Assembly: GCA_019090765.1 (NCBI GenBank)
Contig: JAHRVJ010000086.1
Location: 1 to 12,140 of the forward strand
Origin: Ilumatobacteraceae bacterium
Lineage (GTDB): Bacteria; Actinomycetota; Acidimicrobiia; Acidimicrobiales; Ilumatobacteraceae
Direction: 5' to 3'
DNA length: 12,140 bases
Shown: piece after piece, positions 5,734-12,140 of the stretch
How the letters are laid out: the number at the start of each line of letters is the position of its first letter
Numbering within the stretch: position 1 is the stretch's first letter
The notes under the pieces: generated by a model
Databases searched by the model: none
What the model was told of the DNA's origin: nothing
What the model saw: the letters and a program-made list of their open reading frames with translations, nothing else
Program-made: the position numbers and the translations under genes

Positions 5734-7053
5734 TCAGAGGTTCGGCGGGAGTAGCCGGTTCACGTTCTGGTAGAAGAAGTAGAGCGCTACGAAGAAGGGC
5801 ATGAACCCGGCCAGAATTCCTACCCAGTAGTGGCGGAATCTGCGGCTGATGAGATAGATCAGCGCAGCTACGGCTGCCAGCAGCAACCCCCAAAGTGCCA
5901 CTTGGCTGTAGGCGCCCGGATCGCTAAACCAACCCTCGGCGAAGGCATCGGCAATTCCAGCGTTGACTGCGACTGACCCAAGCTGTGCTTGGTTGTCTGA
6001 CGCCTCGGCCTCAACGAAGGTCGGGTCGTTTGTTGCTTCTCCGTCGTCGATTCCAATGATCTCAACGTCGTCGGGTTCGTGCTCGTTGCGGCCGTCATCG
6101 GTGGCGACGTCAAGCGGGCGCCCGTAGTTGATGACTGACTCTCCAAGCGCGGCTGACGCCTCCGGGTCGAGGACGCCCGAGATGATGATCCGTTCTTGTG
6201 CGGTCCACTTTGGGTGGCACGACGTGAGGGTGATCGTTGCCAGGGTTGGGTCGGTGGTTGAAATTACCTGGTAGTCAGACGGTGAGACAATCTGCTGACC
6301 CGTGACCTTGTAAACGAACGTACCTGACAAGGTGGTTACGACGATGTCGTCGTTGATTTCGAGCTTGTCAACGTTGTGGAATGGTTGGCCGTACGTGGTG
6401 CGGTGGCCAGCAATCGCGGCGTTGCCAAGTTGGCCTGGGAGTGGTGTGTCCGGAAAATGACCGGGACCCTTCTTCAAATCCGAAGTCGACACTCCAGCGA
6501 CCACGATGTCGTTGACTCCGATCTTCGGAATCTCAATCCGTGCCACAGCATCGCCTTCTTCGAAGGCTGGGAGATTCTGCTCGGCCAACGGCACGATGAC
6601 CGGCTCGACGATCGTTTCCGCTACTGGAGGCTCAACAGTTTCGGGCTCGCCAGATGGTTGCTCAGGAACTTCTTCGGGGGTCTCTTCGATGGTCGGGACA
6701 GTCGTGGCCGGGAGATCTGGCGCTTCGGCGAGTAGTTCCTCGAACTCTGATTCGAGAGCGCGCTGGGCGCGGGCCGTTTCGATTCCGGTTCCCCAAAGTT
6801 GGTAGGCAACGAAGCCAAATAACAGCAACCCGGTGGTGATCAGAACTCGGCCGAAACCTCCGACCCACCAACGCCAATCGCGCGGTGGCCGTGGACGATC
6901 CCACCTATTGACCTTTCCCCGGCGAGTCAACTCTGGCGCCGCCTGTGAAGGCGTGGGCGCTGAGCTCGGTGTGGTCGATGGTGGTGGCAACGGTGAGTTT
7001 GCGGGGTCTGCCGGCCCGGCCTGAGCGTTGGGAATCGGGATGGTGTCCGGCAT
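5734..7053 (-). CDS. Class E sortase with C-terminal membrane extension
   Basis: This 439-aa protein is a predicted cysteine transpeptidase that would anchor sorting-signal proteins at the cell surface. After a Pro/Ser-rich cytoplasmic tail and a basic patch comes a membrane helix (about 64-87). An acidic Pro/Glu-rich stalk follows (about 99-165) and then the sortase domain (about 168-297). The catalytic triad is visible: His217 in AIAGHRTTYG, Cys279 in TLTSCHPKW and Arg288 in AQERIII. The pattern fits class E (SrtE) of actinobacteria. Unusually, about 140 residues follow the catalytic domain: an acidic segment (315-355) and then two hydrophobic helices (about 384-402 and 409-428). The sortase would thus be tethered at both ends. 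No protein with an LPxTG/LAxTG-type sorting signal is seen in this window. It is divergent from the ccm cluster across 80 bp. Confidence 0.9.
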   Translation of the reverse strand: MPDTIPIPNAQAGPADPANSPLPPPSTTPSSAPTPSQAAPELTRRGKVNRWDRPRPPRDWRWWVGGFGRVLITTGLLLFGFVAYQLWGTGIETARAQRALESEFEELLAEAPDLPATTVPTIEETPEEVPEQPSGEPETVEPPVAETIVEPVIVPLAEQNLPAFEEGDAVARIEIPKIGVNDIVVAGVSTSDLKKGPGHFPDTPLPGQLGNAAIAGHRTTYGQPFHNVDKLEINDDIVVTTLSGTFVYKVTGQQIVSPSDYQVISTTDPTLATITLTSCHPKWTAQERIIISGVLDPEASAALGESVINYGRPLDVATDDGRNEHEPDDVEIIGIDDGEATNDPTFVEAEASDNQAQLGSVAVNAGIADAFAEGWFSDPGAYSQVALWGLLLAAVAALIYLISRRFRHYWVGILAGFMPFFVALYFFYQNVNRLLPPNL

Positions 7054-7133
7054 AAAGATCGAAGATAGTCCCCACAGGGGCGATCTTGGGCGCAGTTGTC
7101 TGACAGTTTCGCCCCTAACGTGGCGACGATCCC
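7054..7133. promoter_or_regulatory. Divergent control region between sortase and ccm operon, with inverted repeat
   Basis: The 80-bp gap must carry promoters for both the sortase gene and the ccm operon. It contains an 8-bp perfect inverted repeat, AGGGGCGA (7076-7083) and TCGCCCCT (7109-7116), spaced 25 bp apart. A small CCCC-ACA-GGGG hairpin at 7070-7080 overlaps the left arm. The arms could be half-sites of an operator. I cannot assign -35/-10 boxes with confidence. Confidence 0.45.
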
Positions 7134-7817
7134 ATGGACGACTCGACCCTGCAGCCAGCCACGGAGGCCACAGTGCCTGTCGTCAAGCTGGACCAAGCGG
7201 TGGCCGTGCTTGGACATTTCCCGGCACTTGCGGGGGCCTCGCTGCTGGTTCAGCGCGGCGAAATCGTGTTGCTCAGGGGACCGAACGGTGCTGGCAAGAC
7301 CACGTTGCTGCGAGTGTGCGCTGGCCTCGTTCCAATAATCCGAGGCGAGGGGAGTGTCCTCGGACTCGATCTCAAGACCGACCGCGAAGCCGTGAGAAGC
7401 AACGTCGGCATGCTGGGTCACCAGAACGGGTTGTACCTCGACCTAACAGTGGCTGAGAACATCCGCTTCTGGGGGGCGACAGTGGGGGCTACCGAGAGCG
7501 AAACCTCAGCCGCGATGGAGCGCCTCGGGGTTGCCGATCGCTTGGCCGAGATTCCCGTTCGCAAGCTTTCTGCCGGGCAGAAGCGCCGGACTGCTTTGGC
7601 TTGTCTCGTTGCCAGGCGCGCGCAGCTGTGGCTACTCGACGAACCCCATGCCGGCCTTGACGCTGCGGCGCGAGACGAACTCGATGTAACTCTGCGCGCG
7701 GCCGCTGGTGCAGGGGCCACAATCGTTGTAGCCAGTCACGAACTGGAGCGGGCGGGGTCGCTTGCCACGCGAGCGGTTGATGTAGTTGCAGGCCAAGTAA
7801 ACGGCGGTGAGCAATGA
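7134..7817 (+). CDS. ccmA: Heme exporter ATPase CcmA
   Basis: This is the ATP-binding subunit of the CcmAB complex, whose ATP hydrolysis releases heme-loaded CcmE in cytochrome c maturation System I. Motifs in order are Walker A GPNGAGKTT (49-57), Q-loop Gln97, signature LSAGQ (145-149), Walker B LWLLDEP (165-171) and H-loop His202. The ATG at 7134 gives 227 aa, but a GTG at 7173 (codon 14) has a much better Shine-Dalgarno (GGAGG, 5-base spacer) and would give 214 aa. In that form Walker A would begin near residue 36, as in E. coli CcmA, so 7173 is likely the true start. The stop overlaps the ccmB start (ATGA), indicating translational coupling. The identity as CcmA rather than a generic ABC ATPase rests mainly on the following ccmB-F genes. 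Confidence 0.93.
   Translation: MDDSTLQPATEATVPVVKLDQAVAVLGHFPALAGASLLVQRGEIVLLRGPNGAGKTTLLRVCAGLVPIIRGEGSVLGLDLKTDREAVRSNVGMLGHQNGLYLDLTVAENIRFWGATVGATESETSAAMERLGVADRLAEIPVRKLSAGQKRRTALACLVARRAQLWLLDEPHAGLDAAARDELDVTLRAAAGAGATIVVASHELERAGSLATRAVDVVAGQVNGGEQ
7163..7167 (+). promoter_or_regulatory. Shine-Dalgarno favouring the internal GTG start of ccmA
   Basis: GGAGG sits five bases upstream of the GTG at 7173-7175, which is in frame with ccmA, whereas the ATG at 7134 has no purine-rich sequence in front of it. This suggests the 214-aa form is the real product. Confidence 0.55.
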
Positions 7818-8497
7818 GTATCTGGCGGGTCGCCTGTCTCGTCGCCCGGAAAGATCTGCTGGTCGAACGGCGTAGTCGGGTGGTGCTGAACCAGGTCTTG
7901 CCGTTCGCGGGGGTGACGATGGTGATCTTCGCGTTTGCCCTCGATTCTGATGCCGTGCTGGAAAGGGTTGCGCCAGGTCTCGTTTGGCTGGCCACGATGT
8001 TTAGCTTGCTGGTGCTCGTTCAGCGCACCTTTGCGATCGAAACTGATGATGGGGCGCTCGACGCCATGCGCGTCGCGGGGGTCGACCCGCGGGCGATCTA
8101 CCTAGGCAAGGCAATGGGTCTGGCGATCGAGTTACTTGTGCTGGAAATCGTGCTGCTGTTCGCCGCAGTCATCCTGTACCGCCAAACGGTGCCCGTTGAC
8201 GGCATTGCACTACTCGCAATTACCTTGCTGTCCGCTACATGTGGTCTCGCTGCGGTAGGTACGCTGTACGGAGGTCTTGCCGCAGGGTTCAAGGGCCGCG
8301 AGACATTGCTCCCGCTGCTCACGCTCCCGGCGGTGGCACCCGTTCTTATCGGAGCAACACGAGCGGTCGAAGCAGCGCTCGGCACCGCAGGAGCGGTGGT
8401 GTCGGATGGCTGGCCCTGGGTGGGCCTGCTACTCGTCTTCGCCGCAACTTTCGGTGTCGGGGGATCGTTAGCATTCGGTCCGCTGATTGACGAATAA
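7814..8497 (+). CDS. ccmB: Heme exporter permease CcmB
   Basis: This 227-aa polytopic membrane protein is the permease partner of CcmA. About six hydrophobic segments are visible, roughly at 27-44, 53-69, 98-122, 128-150, 165-185 and 200-222. Family hallmarks include the cytoplasmic loop with ETDDGALDAMRVAGVDPRAI followed by YLGK, and the segment GRETLLPLLTLPAVAPVLI. The ATG overlaps the ccmA stop by four bases, and a modest ggcggtgag lies just upstream. A 33-bp gap follows before ccmC. Confidence 0.93.
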   Translation: MSIWRVACLVARKDLLVERRSRVVLNQVLPFAGVTMVIFAFALDSDAVLERVAPGLVWLATMFSLLVLVQRTFAIETDDGALDAMRVAGVDPRAIYLGKAMGLAIELLVLEIVLLFAAVILYRQTVPVDGIALLAITLLSATCGLAAVGTLYGGLAAGFKGRETLLPLLTLPAVAPVLIGATRAVEAALGTAGAVVSDGWPWVGLLLVFAATFGVGGSLAFGPLIDE

Positions 8498-8530
8498 TTC
8501 ACCCGCAGGAATGGCCTCGCAGAAGTATTT

Positions 8531-9331
8531 ATGACGACTACCGACTCCAACCCAGCCAGTGTCGAAGTCGACCCATCTGGTCGGTTCGCAGGAACCGGTA
8601 CGCGGGGTACGCGCATCCTTGGGAGCATGACGGTTGTGGCGATGGTCTGGCTGGTCGCGTTCGGTCTGGGCTTCTCTCCGGCCGATCGTGACCAAGACGA
8701 AGCAGTGCGGATCATGTATGTGCATGTGCCGACGATCTGGGTCGCCTACATGTCGTTCGTGGTCACTGCGGTTGCTTCAGGTTTCTACCTGTTTGGTCGT
8801 TCCAAGGCGCTTGGCTGGGATCGCCTCGCTGGGGCCAGTGCCGAAATCGGTACGATCTTCGTCGCCGCGACGCTCGTTGTCGGGTCGCTGTGGGGGCGCT
8901 TGACGTGGGGAGTGTTCTGGCAGTGGGATGCTCGGCTGACAACCACCGCGCTGCTGTTCGTGACCTATATCGGCTACTTGGCCGTGCGTCGCCTAGGTGG
9001 TAGCCACCAGCAACGGGCGCGCCGGAGTGCAGTAGTTGGTCTACTTGCGGTGCTATTGATTCCGCTAGTTCACTGGAGTGTGCGGTTGTGGCGCAGCTTG
9101 CATCAGGAAGCAACGGTGCTAGATACCGATGGTGATATCGACATGGATGGGCTGATGTTGTTCAGCTTGTTCGTCGGGGTGGTCGCCTTCACGTTGTTCT
9201 ACATCTGGCTTGTACTGCACCGCACGCGAGTGATGGCAATGGAAGACATGATGGATGATCGTGGCCTCGACCTGGCGCTGGCGAGCAGGCGCGCCGAAGT
9301 AGTGCCTACGCAGAAACTTGAGGAAAACTGA
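8531..9331 (+). CDS. ccmC: Heme handling protein CcmC (WWD family)
   Basis: This 266-aa membrane protein presents heme to CcmE for covalent attachment. The tryptophan-rich WWD motif is at 121-136 (WGRLTWGVFWQWDARL) between predicted helices. The two conserved axial histidines are visible as His65 in MYVHVPTIW and His181 in VHWSVRLWRSLHQ, equivalent to His60 and His184 in E. coli CcmC. About six membrane helices are present (31-50, 68-88, 104-122, 135-154, 167-182, 208-230), followed by a charged cytoplasmic tail of about 35 residues. The N-terminal 30 residues are a variable hydrophilic lead. No strong ribosome binding site precedes the ATG; a 7-codon open frame from 8511 ends across it (ATGA overlap), so coupling is possible. 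The stop overlaps the ccmD start by one base. Confidence 0.94.
   Translation: MTTTDSNPASVEVDPSGRFAGTGTRGTRILGSMTVVAMVWLVAFGLGFSPADRDQDEAVRIMYVHVPTIWVAYMSFVVTAVASGFYLFGRSKALGWDRLAGASAEIGTIFVAATLVVGSLWGRLTWGVFWQWDARLTTTALLFVTYIGYLAVRRLGGSHQQRARRSAVVGLLAVLLIPLVHWSVRLWRSLHQEATVLDTDGDIDMDGLMLFSLFVGVVAFTLFYIWLVLHRTRVMAMEDMMDDRGLDLALASRRAEVVPTQKLEEN
9320..9324 (+). promoter_or_regulatory. Ribosome binding site of ccmD
   Basis: GAGGA lies six bases upstream of the ATG at 9331, inside the end of ccmC. It is direct support that the short ccmD frame is translated. Confidence 0.6.
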
Positions 9332-9465
9332 TGGAAGATGCCGGGTTCATCATTGGTAGTTACGTGTTGACTTTCGTCATGGTGATTGGGATGTCGTGGG
9401 GTGTTGTACGCCGGGGTCGGCGTTTGGGAGCACAGATCCCCGACGAAGACAAGTACTGGACCTGA
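9331..9465 (+). CDS. ccmD: CcmD, small heme-exporter accessory protein
   Basis: This 44-aa reading frame starts with the ATG sharing one base with the ccmC stop (TGATG) and ends with TGA at 9463-9465. It has one hydrophobic helix (about 6-25, with GSYVLTFVMVIG), then a strongly basic VVRRGRRL immediately after it and a polar tail ending DKYWT. This is the standard CcmD plan: a short single-span protein with a basic cytoplasmic tail, needed in E. coli for release of heme-loaded CcmE from CcmABC. Position between ccmC and ccmE, a good Shine-Dalgarno and coupled start make it a confident call despite its size. Confidence 0.88.
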   Translation: MEDAGFIIGSYVLTFVMVIGMSWGVVRRGRRLGAQIPDEDKYWT

Positions 9466-9474
9466 GCCTCCCTG

Positions 9475-9963
9475 ATGTCGGAAATGAACCTCACCCCGCG
9501 GGGCCCTGCTGAACCCACCGCATCGGGCGGGAAATCGAAGCGCAACTGGTTGTCGATCGCGGTGCTGGCTCTGGTGCTTGTCGCGGGTGGCGTGATCGTT
9601 ACTCAATTTCTCACGTCCGCGGTTGATTACTACTGCAACGTTGACGAGGTCGGCGTACGTGACGGCTGCGACGCTGACCGGCGTATTCGGTTGCAGGGCA
9701 CAGTCGATGAGGGCTCAGTGGAGAAAGTCGGCAACGCCACCGTCTTCACGATGTCTTTCAACGATGAGACCATCGGAGTTTCTTACGATGGTGAGCCTGG
9801 CGGAATCTTCAAGGAGTGCATTCCCGTGGTTGTTCACGGCGTAATCGAGCAAGGCACGCTCCAAGGTGACCGTGTCGAGGTAAAACACTCCGACGAGTAC
9901 GTGTCGGTCAACGACGAGCGGGTCACCGAGGCTGAAGCAGCCGGCTGTACGAGCACCACGTGA
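9475..9963 (+). CDS. ccmE: Periplasmic heme chaperone CcmE (His type, with extra cysteines)
   Basis: This 162-aa protein is a membrane-anchored heme chaperone that carries heme covalently outside the membrane to CcmF. A hydrophilic N-terminus is followed by one signal-anchor helix (about 25-44) and the beta-barrel domain (from about 50), with RIRLQGTVDEG and VVVHGVIEQG strands typical of the family. The heme-attachment motif HxxxY is present as His138-Tyr142 in VKHSDEYV, so this is the classical His type and not the Cys variant known from some anaerobes and archaea. The protein also has Cys54 and Cys65 just after the anchor, Cys115 and Cys158, which E. coli CcmE lacks. Met4 (9484) is an alternative start; neither ATG has a strong ribosome binding site. 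It starts 9 bp after ccmD and ends 7 bp before ccmF. Confidence 0.92.
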   Translation: MSEMNLTPRGPAEPTASGGKSKRNWLSIAVLALVLVAGGVIVTQFLTSAVDYYCNVDEVGVRDGCDADRRIRLQGTVDEGSVEKVGNATVFTMSFNDETIGVSYDGEPGGIFKECIPVVVHGVIEQGTLQGDRVEVKHSDEYVSVNDERVTEAEAAGCTSTT

Positions 9964-9970
9964 CCAAACT

Positions 9971-12007
9971 GTGATCGCGGCGAGCATCAACTCCGCGCTC
10001 GGCCGCGCCGGGCTATTGCTGATGCTTGCATCGTCGGTATTCGGTGCACTCGCGGTGTTGTTCGGCATCCGTAACCAGGACCGCAAACTGCTGAAGCAGG
10101 GCCCGCTCTACGCCTTTCTGGCCTTCGGCGGCATTGTTTTGGCAGTCGTGATGATGCAGCGGGCTTTGATCACCCGCGACTTCTCGATGGCCTACGTCCA
10201 GCAGGTCGGGTCAGCCGACACTCCGCTGCTGTACAACATCGCCGCGATGTGGTCGGCGCTCGAAGGTTCGGTCCTGCTCTGGTCGCTAATTCTTGCTGGG
10301 TTTACCGCCGCTGTTGCGTGGCGTTTCAGAGATCGCACCGATGACGTCCTCGTCGGTTGGGCACTGATCGTGATGTTTGTGGTCACCGCCTATTTCGCGA
10401 TGTTGAGTTTCGGGCCCGCCGACCCGTTCGCAGCAGGCGCTCCAGGCATTACATCAGGGCCAGGCCCTAACCCACTCTTACAGAACCACATCTTGGTGCT
10501 GTTCCACCCACCGATTCTCTACCTCGGGTACGTGGGCTTCACGGTGCCGTTCGCGTTCGCGATAGCGGCGCTCGTCACGGGAAGGCTCGGAGAGGGCTGG
10601 CTGCTGGAGACGCGTCGATGGGCGCTGTTCTCATGGGCGTTCCTCACGATTGGTATTCTGCTCGGCGGCTGGTGGAGCTATGAGGTGCTTGGCTGGTCGG
10701 GGGTGTGGGCTTGGGACCCGGTTGAGAACGCCTCGTTGCTTCCGTGGTTAACGGGTACGGCCTATATCCACTCGGTGCTGGTGCAGGAGCGCCGTGGCAT
10801 GTTGCGCGTCTGGAACCTGAGCTTGCTCGTGGCCACGTTCGCACTCACAATTCTTGGCACGTTCCTTACCAGGTCGGGCGTCATCAACTCCGTCCATGCA
10901 TTCGGTGATGGCCCGATAGGTACGTGGCTGCTCGCCTTCTTTGGCTTGATCATGGTGGTCTCGCTGGGGCTCATTGCGTGGCGCGGCGATCGCCTGCGTT
11001 CCCCCGGAGCGATTGACTCGCCGCTGTCACGTGAAGGAGCTTTTCTCGCGAACAATGTGCTGTTCGCCGTGTTTGCGTTCGTGGTGTTGCTGGGCACGGT
11101 GTTCCCGTTGCTCGTCGAAGCTGTTCAGGATCGCCAAACCGTGGTCGGGTCGCCGTACTTCGATCGCCTGTCGATGCCGATTGGATTGTCACTGCTGTTC
11201 CTGATGGGTGTCGCTCCGGTCTTGCCGTGGCGTAAGGCTTCAACCGAACTTCTCCGTGATCGGCTGTTCTGGCCGTCGTGGATGGGCGCAGGTGCGCTCG
11301 CGGTGGCGGTATTTGTCGGTGCTGACGGCTGGGCTCCCCTCGTCGCCTTCGGGCTCGCTGGTTTCGCTGGCGGCGCGGCGTTGCGTCAACTCGCATTGGC
11401 GACCCGGCGACAGGGCTGGCGCGGCCTGCTCGGTCGAGCCAACGGGGGCATGGTCGTCCACATTGGGGTGATCCTGGTCGCGGTCGCGCTGGCGTCATCA
11501 AACAGTTTCACGCACTCGGCGACATTGACGTTGGAGCAAGGCGAAGTAACCGAATGGGGAGGCCACACATTCGAACTGGTGTCGGTTGATGAGCAGATCA
11601 ACGACAACGGGAGCAAGAGCGTGCTCGCTGCAAACGTCGTACTCGACGGTGGTTCGACCTACCGGCCCTCGAATACGACCTACCTCAACATGGGAGCTGA
11701 GGTAGGCACCCCATCGGTGCGTACAGGGCTCACCGAGGACATCTACCTCACGCTTGACCCCGGCTCGGCGGCGGGCGACCTGAGCGCCACCATCCGCGTG
11801 TTCGTCAAGCCGATGATCTTGTGGCTCTGGATCGGTGGGCTAACCATGGCAATTGGCACCTTGCTGGCGGCGTTTCCCGGAAAGAGGCGCCGTATCGCGA
11901 TCGATCCGGTATCAGCACCGATCCCTACGGGTGATCCCGATGGCGAGAGCATTGCCCGCGATGCCACAGTCGCCGTCGAAGATGCTGAGATGGAGGTCTC
12001 AAAATGA
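9971..12007 (+). CDS. ccmF: Cytochrome c heme lyase subunit CcmF
   Basis: This 678-aa multi-span membrane protein transfers heme from holo-CcmE to apocytochrome c. The WWD domain is at about 234-253, including GWSGVWAWDPVENAS. The four conserved histidines are all visible: His179 in FHPPILYLGY, His267 in YIHSVLVQERRG, His309 in SVHAFGDGP and His497 in MVVHIGVI. These match E. coli CcmF His173, 261, 303 and 491 with a constant offset of six, a strong sign of a complete and functional protein. A large external loop (about 515-610) precedes the last membrane helix (about 613-634) and a polar tail. The GTG start at 9971 lacks a clear Shine-Dalgarno but sits 7 bp after ccmE, consistent with re-initiation. 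The stop overlaps the next start (ATGA). Confidence 0.96.
   Translation: MIAASINSALGRAGLLLMLASSVFGALAVLFGIRNQDRKLLKQGPLYAFLAFGGIVLAVVMMQRALITRDFSMAYVQQVGSADTPLLYNIAAMWSALEGSVLLWSLILAGFTAAVAWRFRDRTDDVLVGWALIVMFVVTAYFAMLSFGPADPFAAGAPGITSGPGPNPLLQNHILVLFHPPILYLGYVGFTVPFAFAIAALVTGRLGEGWLLETRRWALFSWAFLTIGILLGGWWSYEVLGWSGVWAWDPVENASLLPWLTGTAYIHSVLVQERRGMLRVWNLSLLVATFALTILGTFLTRSGVINSVHAFGDGPIGTWLLAFFGLIMVVSLGLIAWRGDRLRSPGAIDSPLSREGAFLANNVLFAVFAFVVLLGTVFPLLVEAVQDRQTVVGSPYFDRLSMPIGLSLLFLMGVAPVLPWRKASTELLRDRLFWPSWMGAGALAVAVFVGADGWAPLVAFGLAGFAGGAALRQLALATRRQGWRGLLGRANGGMVVHIGVILVAVALASSNSFTHSATLTLEQGEVTEWGGHTFELVSVDEQINDNGSKSVLAANVVLDGGSTYRPSNTTYLNMGAEVGTPSVRTGLTEDIYLTLDPGSAAGDLSATIRVFVKPMILWLWIGGLTMAIGTLLAAFPGKRRRIAIDPVSAPIPTGDPDGESIARDATVAVEDAEMEVSK
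11992..11996 (+). promoter_or_regulatory. Ribosome binding site of the last, truncated gene
   Basis: GGAGG lies seven bases before the ATG at 12004, inside the end of ccmF. It supports a real start for the following gene even though only 45 codons are visible. Confidence 0.65.
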
Positions 12008-12140
12008 CTGACGCCGAAACGGACCTTCCAGAAGATGCCGTCGAACAACGTTCGCGCCCGTTCGCTCCGTGGATTGTGCTCATCGTCGCGATCGTCGCAA
12101 TCGGATTCTTCGTCGTGCTCGCCGGAGCCAGTTCCGAACA
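12004..12140 (+). CDS. Membrane-anchored ccm-operon protein, 3' truncated (possible CcmG/ResA-like thioredoxin)
   Basis: The ATG overlaps the ccmF stop and follows a strong Shine-Dalgarno. The 45 visible residues are an acidic N-terminus (MTDAETDLPEDAVEQ), a basic/Pro stretch and one hydrophobic helix (about 22-41) ending in GASSE. This is the plan of an N-terminally anchored exported protein. In System I clusters the gene after ccmF usually encodes the thioredoxin-like CcmG/DsbE (or ResA-like) reductase of the apocytochrome CxxCH thiols, or CcmH. No CxxC motif is visible within the window, so the assignment rests on position only. Confidence 0.6.
   Translation, partial: MTDAETDLPEDAVEQRSRPFAPWIVLIVAIVAIGFFVVLAGASSE

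Noticed and set aside
6927..7421. 164-codon minus-strand frame covering the sortase/ccmA gap
   Set aside because: It overlaps the sortase N-terminus in another frame and the CcmA Walker A region on the other strand, and it has no recognisable domain.
8098..8715. 205-codon minus-strand frame opposite ccmB/ccmC
   Set aside because: Ser/Thr/Pro/Arg-rich composition without motifs, and it lies opposite two well-recognised membrane proteins.

Overview
The window reads as a contiguous chromosomal stretch of a moderately high-GC actinomycete. The pointers are a C-terminal Lhr-type helicase, a FasR-like TetR regulator, an EchA6-like crotonase, a class E sortase and a Thr/Pro/Asp-repeat lipoprotein. 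The presence of a full System I cytochrome c maturation cluster (ccmABCDEF) makes Acidimicrobiia (Ilumatobacter-type) the best guess. That taxonomic placement is an inference from gene content and remembered protein families, not from a search. I see no RNA genes, insertion sequences, CRISPR arrays or phage genes.

Layout. 1-1774 (+): 3' part of a large Lhr helicase gene whose motor domains lie upstream of the window. 1932-2660 (-): lipoprotein with an internal 66-bp tandem repeat. 2802-3866 (-): membrane-anchored diguanylate cyclase. 3977-4564 (-): TetR regulator with a perfect inverted repeat directly in front of its start. 4599-4877 (-): small two-helix membrane protein. 4961-5701 (+): crotonase-fold protein lacking both catalytic glutamates. 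5734-7053 (-): class E sortase with an unusual C-terminal membrane extension. 7134-12140 (+): tightly packed ccmA-ccmB-ccmC-ccmD-ccmE-ccmF followed by the start of one more membrane-anchored gene that runs off the window.

How the genes work together. The right-hand 5 kb is one functional unit. CcmA/B/C/D load heme covalently onto the chaperone CcmE outside the membrane, and CcmF passes it to apocytochrome c. The truncated last gene is in the usual place of a thiol-redox partner (CcmG/ResA-like), but only its anchor is visible. The 44-residue ccmD, easy to miss because of its size, sits exactly between ccmC and ccmE with its own Shine-Dalgarno. In the middle, the TetR regulator and the EchA6-like protein suggest acyl-CoA or fatty-acid related functions, with the 92-aa membrane protein between them. 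The left-hand genes (lhr, lipoprotein, diguanylate cyclase) show no obvious functional link to each other.

Nothing here looks like a clearly new multi-gene system. The items most worth a second look are the catalytically dead-looking crotonase next to a FasR-like regulator with a clear operator, the sortase with extra C-terminal membrane helices, the complete System I Ccm set in an actinomycete-like context, and the cysteine-rich His-type CcmE.
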